The notes beneath the pieces were generated by a model. It did not search any database and had not been told where the DNA came from. It worked only from the letters and a program-made list of their open reading frames with translations. From Candidatus Babeliales bacterium (lineage in GTDB: Bacteria; Babelota; Babeliae; Babelales; Chromulinivoraceae): a stretch of DNA of 37,810 nt. Position 1 is the stretch's first letter. Each line of letters starts with the position of its first letter. Below are positions 31,818-37,810 of the stretch, one piece after another. The stretch covers positions 1-37,810 of the forward strand of contig JAGOTL010000007.1 of assembly GCA_018061805.1 (NCBI GenBank), given 5' to 3'. Both the position numbers and the translations under genes were made by a program.

Positions 31818-32864
31818 TTAGGTGTTTGACTTTGCGTTGCTTGTATTTTTTTCGGTTAGTTGTGGAATTTGTGTATTTGCTTGTGTGTTTTTTTCTGTTT
31901 TTTCAATAAAGCTGAACATTACACCTAGAGTGAGAAGTGAAAAGCTTGTTGCATCGATCAACATAAGAATGTTTCTCTTGAAATCTTGTGCATCTACGTT
32001 ATCACTGGTAGGTGATGCTATAATTATAATGTTAAGCACTCCTGTAAAGGCTATAACTGATAAGATTGCAAAAAAGTTTTCATAAAACTTTTGTTTTTCA
32101 TCATTTTGTATGCGTTGTTCATGTATATATTTTTGTAAAACGTTATCGTCAATAATTTTGTGTTTAAATGATTCAAGTATAGCTTTGTGAATTTTCAAGA
32201 GTGTTTTTTCTGGGTTGTTGTTATCAGTTAAAATTTTTAATATTTCTGTAATAAATGCATGTGTGTGTTGTATTGCTTCTGTATTTATGCCGAAATCCAA
32301 TGCTGTAAGAGATTCATATTGTTTTTTTGCTGTTAAAAGTAGATCACTTTTAATAGCAGAGGTTATTGCTTTTGTGATTTCAGTATGATCTTTATCTTGA
32401 GTGTTATATAATTTTAAGACAATTGACTCTATACGTTGATCAATATCAACAGGAATGCTTTTATTTTTTATGATATCATCAATTAACTTACTATATTCTG
32501 TGATAGGAAAATATTTTTCAATACTTGATCGTATATTTGTATTAGTTCCGATTATTGTATCTAGTTTTTTTATTTGATTTTGTAATTTTTGATAATTTTT
32601 AAATGTTTTTTTATCAAGCTGTACAGGGTTCTTTGTATCTCTTTTTGGTTCTTGTTGTGATAACTTAGGTTGTGATTTACCCTTAAATGGGTTAGTAAAT
32701 CTTTCAAAAAAAGTTTTTTGTTTAAATCTTTCAGGTTCTAAATTTTCAGTCTGTGTTTTCGATGGTTGTTCTCCAAACAAGACTTCGTTTCTATCTTCTG
32801 CACTATGTAGTAGGTTAGGGTTATAGCCGAGCATGAGCAATGAAAATAAATATTTATGCTTCAT
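31818..32864 (-). CDS. Secreted/membrane protein, tandem paralogue A; unknown
   Basis: A 348-residue protein, shorter paralogue of the downstream gene. Shared features in order: signal peptide MKHKYLFSLLMLGY, a Glu/Lys/Gln-rich linker, then KLQNQIKKLDTII, SIEKYFPITEYSKLIDDIIKN, IPVDIDQRIESIVLKLYN, NNPEKTLLKIHKAILESFKH, and two C-terminal hydrophobic segments (about 265-285 and 305-325). Its start overlaps the end of the upstream gene by 11 bases, so it is translated from the same message. No known family recognised. Confidence 0.8.
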   Translation of the reverse strand: MKHKYLFSLLMLGYNPNLLHSAEDRNEVLFGEQPSKTQTENLEPERFKQKTFFERFTNPFKGKSQPKLSQQEPKRDTKNPVQLDKKTFKNYQKLQNQIKKLDTIIGTNTNIRSSIEKYFPITEYSKLIDDIIKNKSIPVDIDQRIESIVLKLYNTQDKDHTEITKAITSAIKSDLLLTAKKQYESLTALDFGINTEAIQHTHAFITEILKILTDNNNPEKTLLKIHKAILESFKHKIIDDNVLQKYIHEQRIQNDEKQKFYENFFAILSVIAFTGVLNIIIIASPTSDNVDAQDFKRNILMLIDATSFSLLTLGVMFSFIEKTEKNTQANTQIPQLTEKNTSNAKSNT

Positions 32865-33324
32865 AAAAATCCTTTTTTTGTAATAAAAATATTTTTTTAA
32901 AATGATCTTCTAGTTTTTTATACATATTGATGTATACCAGGTTACCGGTATATTTTGGTTTTTGTAATTCATGACATAGGTTAAGAATGTACACGGTGAC
33001 ATCAAGTATTTTGTCTGATGGTTTTGGTTCTTCTATGCCAGCAAGAAAGCAATTTTCTCTATAATAACGTAACGTATGCACAAATGAAACTTGTTGTGCC
33101 TGTGGGTAGGATGCAAACGATAAAGGATGACTTGCATCATGCTTTTGTAATAATCGTACGGTGTTTATTATTGCTTTTAAAGCGTGATAATTTTGATATA
33201 AATGGATATGAGAACGGTGTGTTTTTTTGTCGCGGTATTCTAAATATTCTTGAAAGTGTGCGCATTGATTTGTTTGTACGAGTGAGATTGCAAGTAATGT
33301 TATGAAAAACGATATATGTTTCAT
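32854..33324 (-). CDS. Small secreted helical protein, unknown
   Basis: A 156-residue protein with a signal peptide (about 1-21, ending TNQCA; the Cys could be a lipidation site but lacks a clear lipobox). The rest is helical and charged with many His and Tyr (HSHIHLYQNYHALKAII, KILDVTVYILNLCHEL). It is the first gene of the cluster 33324-29869 and overlaps the next one by 11 bases. Function unknown; co-transcription with the two membrane paralogues suggests a shared envelope role. Confidence 0.75.
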   Translation of the reverse strand: MKHISFFITLLAISLVQTNQCAHFQEYLEYRDKKTHRSHIHLYQNYHALKAIINTVRLLQKHDASHPLSFASYPQAQQVSFVHTLRYYRENCFLAGIEEPKPSDKILDVTVYILNLCHELQKPKYTGNLVYINMYKKLEDHFKKIFLLQKKDFYEA

Positions 33325-33339
33325 ACAAGAACCTTTATA

Positions 33340-34470
33340 TTAATGGTTTGTATAGAAGTCAATCGGCATATTTTTAGTATTAATGTTTGCAAAAGCGTTA
33401 CAATACGCTTCTTGATAGTTGTGTGATAAGGCTTCATTGCGTAGTTGTTGCAACAGTACTGCAGTAAAAAATGTTCCAAAGTAAACATGATATTCGTCAG
33501 TTTCGTCTTTGCAGATATCTTCTGTTTGTATCATATGACGAGGTTTGCCCATGCGTTTTTCAAAGTCGATAATGCGTACTTTTTCATCACCTGCAAGTGT
33601 AGATTCTAGGAGTTGTTCGTTGCCTATGTAAATCATGACATGATTCATGCGATTGATATGCTTAGTAGTTGAGCAGAAAAAGACAAGATCACCTATTTGT
33701 AAATCTTTACCGTGATGTATACGATGTGATGCAAGATATTGTTCATGGGACATGCGTGGTGTTTGTAATCCTAATGTTAAAAAACTAAGGTTTACGAGCG
33801 CTGAGCAATCAACGCTTGAAATATATTGATCTTGCTGTGTGCTGCGTCCTCCCCATGAATACCAAAAACCTAAAAAAGTGTGTGCGGTTTGTACAAATTC
33901 TGTGCGTAATGTATTAATTGTTTTTTCAATGGTTGGTTGTATGGGCAAAAGAGCATTTTTATCGATATAACCTTTTATTCCGTACGGTAAGATGCAGCAA
34001 TATTTTGTATGTAACATTTGTACAACTTGTACACGAGTTCCAATTGATAGTGTCAACACAAGATTATTTTGATGATCAAAAACAGGTGTCGCATGTTGTG
34101 TAATGACACTGTTGCATACAGGATAATCGTGTACTTCTAAAGTATCTTTGGCTAAAATCCAACCAGGGTAACCATGCCATTTACTTACAGAATCATAACG
34201 AGCTTGTTGTAAAGCACTTACTTTGTACCAAAGTTGGTTGAACGAATCTGTATAACTTTCATGAGCGACGATATGTTCGTTCATAAGTAGTTGAGTTATT
34301 TGTAGGTGATTACTTATATCAGATGTCGGTAATGTTACAGAAGGATCAATGTTTTCGGGCAAAATTCGTAAGTCGGCAACAGGGACATTAACAATCATTT
34401 TAGTGGGAAATGTGTTGAGTGTTGTATGAGTTAGGCAGAGCAATGATAGTAGTAACGATAGAAAAAACAT
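33340..34470 (-). CDS. Secreted NlpC/P60 cysteine peptidase with SH3-like domain
   Basis: Peptidoglycan endopeptidase. ATG 34470 is chosen because AAGGATAGTG lies directly upstream and the product (376 residues) then starts with a signal peptide, MFFLSLLLSLLCLTHTT; a longer frame from 34608 has no such support. Residues about 110-175 look like a bacterial SH3 domain (TPVFDHQNNLVLTLSIGTRV, YGIKGYID). The NlpC/P60 domain (about 190-340) shows SSVDCSALV with Cys222, GDLVFF, and NHVMIYIG with His277. A third polar residue is not certain. It is divergent from the Nudix gene. Confidence 0.88.
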   Translation of the reverse strand: MFFLSLLLSLLCLTHTTLNTFPTKMIVNVPVADLRILPENIDPSVTLPTSDISNHLQITQLLMNEHIVAHESYTDSFNQLWYKVSALQQARYDSVSKWHGYPGWILAKDTLEVHDYPVCNSVITQHATPVFDHQNNLVLTLSIGTRVQVVQMLHTKYCCILPYGIKGYIDKNALLPIQPTIEKTINTLRTEFVQTAHTFLGFWYSWGGRSTQQDQYISSVDCSALVNLSFLTLGLQTPRMSHEQYLASHRIHHGKDLQIGDLVFFCSTTKHINRMNHVMIYIGNEQLLESTLAGDEKVRIIDFEKRMGKPRHMIQTEDICKDETDEYHVYFGTFFTAVLLQQLRNEALSHNYQEAYCNAFANINTKNMPIDFYTNH

Positions 34471-34676
34471 CACTATCCTTTTTTGGTAAAATATAAATTT
34501 GGAGTAATGTACAAAATTATGTTTGTGATGGTCAAGTTGATATATAATTTTAACTGTTTTTATTATAATTAAGCCTTTTGGTTGAAAATCGCACATAAAA
34601 CTGCACACTGTTTACTTGCATTATCGCAATGAGGTACATCTGATACGGAACAATCCTAAAAACAAAGGGGGATATT

Positions 34677-35222
34677 GTGAAACATTTAGAAAATCTTATT
34701 AATGCATCAGATTGTCATGATGAAATATTAGATCTTGTAGATGAACAAGATTGTGTTGTGCAAACGATGCCTCGTTTGCAAGTATATAACCAAAATTTAT
34801 GTTCTCAGATGCGTTCTGTTTGGTTAATTATTAAAAATCAACATGGTCAAATGTGGATACCGCGGCGTAGTTGGAATGTTGATCGATTACCAGGTCATTT
34901 GGATGGATCTGTTTCAGGACATGTGCTTGCAGGGGAAACGTATGAGCAAGCGTTGGTTAGAGAAACTATGGAAGAAGTTGGGTTGCAGTTGCAGCCAGGT
35001 AGTTATTCCTTTTTAGGAAAATTAACACCACAAGCCCACAATACTTTTTGTTTTGCATCTGTGTATGAAATGTTGGTAGATGCTGCACCAGAGAATTGGA
35101 ATCGACATGATATTGCAGATTGGTATTGGCTGACACCTCAAGAACTTATGATTCGATGTCAGCAAGGTGATAAATTTAAAGATACATTACCTGTGATTAT
35201 GCACTATTTTTATAACATTTAA
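34677..35222 (+). CDS. Nudix hydrolase
   Basis: A 181-residue enzyme that hydrolyses a nucleoside-diphosphate-linked substrate. The Nudix box Gx5Ex7REUxEExGU is complete at residues 81-103 (G81, E87, R95-E96, E99-E100, G102). The fold before it, WLIIKNQHGQMWIPRRSW and LPGHLDGSVSGHV, is like the IPP isomerase/YfcD branch, whose substrates vary. The start is GTG at 34677, supported by AAAGGGGGAT six bases upstream. Substrate not predicted. Confidence 0.9.
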   Translation: MKHLENLINASDCHDEILDLVDEQDCVVQTMPRLQVYNQNLCSQMRSVWLIIKNQHGQMWIPRRSWNVDRLPGHLDGSVSGHVLAGETYEQALVRETMEEVGLQLQPGSYSFLGKLTPQAHNTFCFASVYEMLVDAAPENWNRHDIADWYWLTPQELMIRCQQGDKFKDTLPVIMHYFYNI

Positions 35223-35245
35223 AAAATAGTTTGTTTATCACTGAG

Positions 35246-35283
35246 ATTGATATATTGCTTGTTTCATAAAGCAATGTATCAAT
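35246..35283 (+). terminator. Intrinsic terminator after the Nudix gene
   Basis: 15-bp stem ATTGATATATTGCTT / AAGCAATGTATCAAT with one G/T pair and an 8-base loop, followed by TTTTTT. Confidence 0.75.
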
Positions 35284-35436
35284 TTTTTGTTCAAGATTGT
35301 TATTTGTTGTTTCATGTATGCCTTGACACTTATTGTGATGGATTATATCTTGATCGTGATTTTTAACTATGTTGCATAGTTTCAAAAATAATACATTTTT
35401 TTAAAAAATCAGAGTGTGTCAAAAAGGGATAAGTAC

Positions 35437-37810
35437 ATGAAGCTTTTGAATCAGCATTTTTTTTCTATATGTATTGTCATGTGTATACCTTCTTTTGTTT
35501 TTACTGATGATGATTCATCAAAATATCTTTTAGATTCAAATCAACAAACGATATCCAGTGATGTTATTCGTAGTTCTTTTGCTTCTGTTCAAGAAAATCC
35601 ATTACTTCCAGGTGCTAAACCAAAACCTGTTGCAAATATTACAGGTCCTACCGGTGCGACAGGTGCGACAGGGTCAACAGGTGCAGATGGTACAACTGGT
35701 GCGCAATATACCGGTCCTACAGGTGCACAAGGTGTTAGTGGTCCTACAGGGGCAGTAGGTTCAACCGGTTCGACAGGATCTGTAGGTGCTACGGGGGCAG
35801 CTGGGGGTAGTTCTGGTGCAACAGGGGCTACGGGCCAAACTGGTCCAGCTGGTAGTGCAACAGGAGCTCAAGGCGTGAGCGGTACAACAGGCGCGCAAGG
35901 AGTTAGTGGTACTACAGGGGCACAAGGGGTATCTGGTACGACGGGCGCACAAGGGGTAAGTGGAACAACAGGAGCTCAGGGCGTCAGTGGTACCACAGGT
36001 GCGCAAGGTGTGAGCGGCACTACAGGAGCTCAAGGTGTGAGTGGTACAACGGGAGCCCAGGGTGTAAGTGGAACAACTGGTGCACAAGGTGTCAGCGGTG
36101 TAACCGGTGCGCAAGGGGTAAGTGGTACGACAGGTGTAGATGGTGCAACGGGTACAACAGGTTCTACAGGGTCAGTTGGTGCAACTGGTCCTGCAGGTGG
36201 TTCAACTGGTCCAACAGGTCCAGCTGGTAGTGCGACAGGAGCGACAGGTGTGTCAGGTACAACAGGTGCGCAAGGTGTATCAGGTACAACAGGTGCACAA
36301 GGTGTTAGTGGTACGACGGGCGCACAAGGGGTAAGTGGAACAACTGGTGCACAGGGTGTGAGTGGAACAACGGGTGCCGCTGGTGGTGTGACCGGCCCTA
36401 CTGGTGCAACAGGTACAACTGGGTCAACTGGACAAACAGGTCCAGCAGGAAGTGCAACCGGTGCAACAGGTGTGTCTGGTACGACGGGGGCACAGGGTGT
36501 CAGTGGAACTACGGGTGCACAGGGCGTAAGCGGTACAACCGGCGCTGATGGAGCAACAGGAGCTACGGGAGTAAGTGGAACGACAGGTGCGCAAGGCGTT
36601 TCTGGTACAACCGGTGCTGATGGTGTAAGTGGAACTACCGGTGCACAAGGGGTATCTGGAACTACGGGAGCTCAGGGAGTTAGTGGGACAACAGGTGCTG
36701 ATGGAGTGAGCGGGACTACTGGAGCACAAGGAGTAAGTGGAACTACGGGGGCTCAGGGCGTGAGCGGAACAACAGGAGCTCAAGGTGTTTCTGGTACAAC
36801 AGGTGCACAAGGCGTCAGCGGTACGACAGGCGCTGATGGTGTAAGTGGTACGACGGGGGCTCAGGGTGTAAGTGGAACTACAGGTGCTCAAGGAGTCAGT
36901 GGTACTACAGGTGCGCAGGGCGTGAGCGGAACAACGGGAGCACAAGGTGTCTCTGGTACAACCGGTGCTCAAGGAGTCAGTGGTACGACAGGTGCACAAG
37001 GTGTGTCTGGTACTACGGGAGCAGATGGCGCTACAGGTGCAACAGGAGTAAGTGGAACGACGGGGGCTCAGGGTGTAAGTGGAACAACTGGTGCTGATGG
37101 TGTAAGTGGAACTACAGGTGCACAAGGTGTCAGTGGAACTACGGGAGCTCAGGGCGTTAGCGGTACTACAGGTGCGCAGGGTGTGAGTGGAACTACAGGG
37201 GCTCAAGGTGTTAGCGGAACAACGGGTGCTGATGGTGTAAGTGGTACTACAGGAGCTCAAGGTGTGTCTGGTACAACAGGAGCTCAGGGCGTGAGTGGAA
37301 CAACAGGAGCACAAGGTGTTTCTGGTACAACCGGTGCTCAAGGAGTCAGTGGTACAACAGGAGCGCAAGGGGTATCTGGAACAACAGGGGCTCAGGGCGT
37401 GAGCGGTACTACAGGGGCACAAGGGGTTAGTGGTACTACAGGTGCGCAGGGTGTAAGTGGGACTACGGGTGCGCAAGGAGTATCTGGTACAACAGGCGCT
37501 GATGGTGTAAGTGGAACAACGGGAGCTCAGGGCGTTAGCGGTACTACAGGTGCTCAAGGTGTATCTGGTACAACGGGTGCTCAGGGCGTGAGTGGAACAA
37601 CAGGTGCGCAAGGAGTTAGCGGCACTACCGGCGCTGATGGTGTAAGTGGTACGACAGGTGCTCAAGGGGTAAGTGGAACTACAGGAGCACAGGGTGTGAG
37701 TGGAACGACAGGTGCGCAAGGTGTGTCTGGTACAACAGGGGCGCAGGGCGTTAGTGGTACTACGGGGGCTGATGGAGTGAGCGGGACTACTGGAGCACAA
37801 GGTGTAAGTG
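35437..37810 (+). CDS. Secreted collagen-like (Gly-X-Y) protein, 3' end beyond the window
   Basis: The frame opens at ATG 35437 (AAAAAGGG upstream) and has no stop to the window edge, so at least 791 codons. A signal peptide (about 1-23, ending FVFT) and a short non-repetitive region with [15 protein letters not shown] lead into Gly-X-Y repeats from about residue 70. First comes a mixed part ([16 protein letters not shown]), with breaks in the triplet rhythm at QYTG, GGSSG and GSATG, then long runs of a nine-residue unit GTTGAQGVS with GAQ sometimes GAD. Thr is abundant and Pro rare, so helix stability would rely on Thr, perhaps glycosylated as in BclA-type proteins; that is inference. A surface filament or adhesin is likely. 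Long minus-strand ORFs here are shadows of the repeats. Confidence 0.9.
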   Translation, partial: MKLLNQHFFSICIVMCIPSFVFTDDDSSKYLLDSNQQTISSDVIRSSFASVQENPLLPGAKPKPVANITGPTGATGATGSTGADGTTGAQYTGPTGAQGVSGPTGAVGSTGSTGSVGATGAAGGSSGATGATGQTGPAGSATGAQGVSGTTGAQGVSGTTGAQGVSGTTGAQGVSGTTGAQGVSGTTGAQGVSGTTGAQGVSGTTGAQGVSGTTGAQGVSGVTGAQGVSGTTGVDGATGTTGSTGSVGATGPAGGSTGPTGPAGSATGATGVSGTTGAQGVSGTTGAQGVSGTTGAQGVSGTTGAQGVSGTTGAAGGVTGPTGATGTTGSTGQTGPAGSATGATGVSGTTGAQGVSGTTGAQGVSGTTGADGATGATGVSGTTGAQGVSGTTGADGVSGTTGAQGVSGTTGAQGVSGTTGADGVSGTTGAQGVSGTTGAQGVSGTTGAQGVSGTTGAQGVSGTTGADGVSGTTGAQGVSGTTGAQGVSGTTGAQGVSGTTGAQGVSGTTGAQGVSGTTGAQGVSGTTGADGATGATGVSGTTGAQGVSGTTGADGVSGTTGAQGVSGTTGAQGVSGTTGAQGVSGTTGAQGVSGTTGADGVSGTTGAQGVSGTTGAQGVSGTTGAQGVSGTTGAQGVSGTTGAQGVSGTTGAQGVSGTTGAQGVSGTTGAQGVSGTTGAQGVSGTTGADGVSGTTGAQGVSGTTGAQGVSGTTGAQGVSGTTGAQGVSGTTGADGVSGTTGAQGVSGTTGAQGVSGTTGAQGVSGTTGAQGVSGTTGADGVSGTTGAQGVS
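35877..37810 (+). repeat. 27-bp tandem repeat array coding for GTTGAQGVS
   Basis: Imperfect 27-bp units, in frame, with interruptions near 36140-36250, 36380-36470 and at scattered GATGVS/GADGVS units. Neighbouring units encode the same nine residues but differ at many third positions (for example GGT/GGA/GGC/GGG, ACA/ACG/ACC/ACT). The array continues past the window. Confidence 0.92.

Noticed and set aside
35761-36114. 117-codon minus-strand ORF and a 64-codon plus ORF (36140-36334) in the repeat region
   Set aside because: Shadows of the same repeats in other frames, with no ribosome site or recognisable protein features.
36424-37800. 458-codon minus-strand ORF rich in Cys, Ser and Thr
   Set aside because: It is the complement of the collagen-like repeats; the plus frame has a signal peptide, ribosome site and Gly-X-Y pattern, and the minus product is only a periodic shadow.
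35877-37810. Regularly spaced repeats that could be read as a CRISPR array
   Set aside because: Units are 27 bp, contiguous, in frame and all coding; there are no unique spacers.

Overview
The window is an AT-rich bacterial chromosome segment. It mixes housekeeping genes (mutS, rplU, glycyl-tRNA synthetase, a Ktr/Trk-type potassium uptake pair, an HtrA-like protease, tRNA-Arg) with an unusually large set of secreted proteins of eukaryote-like or conflict-system type. These include a RING-IBR-RING ubiquitin-ligase-like protein, an ankyrin-repeat protein, an EndoU-like toxin with a candidate immunity gene, a HINT-domain toxin precursor and a collagen-like protein. Most unknown proteins start with a signal peptide. 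Together this suggests a small-genome, host-associated bacterium of protists, most like Dependentiae (TM6); that placement is inferred from gene content only, and other intracellular lineages (Chlamydiae, Rickettsiales) are not excluded.

Layout. 1-6.25 kb: 3' part of mutS, a proline/glutamine-rich membrane-anchored protein, two reverse-strand secreted proteins sharing a repeated domain, and rplU with a clear promoter and terminator. 6.37-9.1 kb: secreted 693-residue protein ending in an EndoU-like nuclease domain, then a putative immunity gene 7 bases later. 9.17-14.7 kb: ktrA-ktrB, glyQS, a 43-residue membrane peptide and a membrane-anchored HtrA protease. 14.8-18.0 kb: tRNA-Arg followed by a roughly 3-kb block bounded by two 150-bp direct repeats (142/150 identical by hand count). 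The block holds a degenerate HINT protein, an out-of-frame toxin-like tail, a CdiI-like immunity gene, and remnants of a second immunity gene and of a DUF1016-like gene. 18.0-27.2 kb: RBR ligase-like protein, a Cys-rich 52-residue peptide, LysE-type exporter, FMN reductase, exported GNAT, several unknown secreted proteins, CPBP protease, an ORF lacking its 5' end, and GDPD phosphodiesterase. 27.3-35.2 kb: ankyrin protein, M15/VanX-like peptidase, DoxX-like protein, a three-gene secreted/membrane cluster with two tandem paralogues, NlpC/P60 hydrolase and Nudix hydrolase. 35.4-37.8 kb: a collagen-like gene of 27-bp repeats running off the right edge.

The most interesting parts are the toxin/immunity modules and the repeat-bounded island next to tRNA-Arg, which looks like an actively eroding polymorphic-toxin locus. 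The RBR protein, the ankyrin protein and the collagen-like protein are the best candidates for host-facing factors. All functional calls come from reading motifs by eye; no database search was run.
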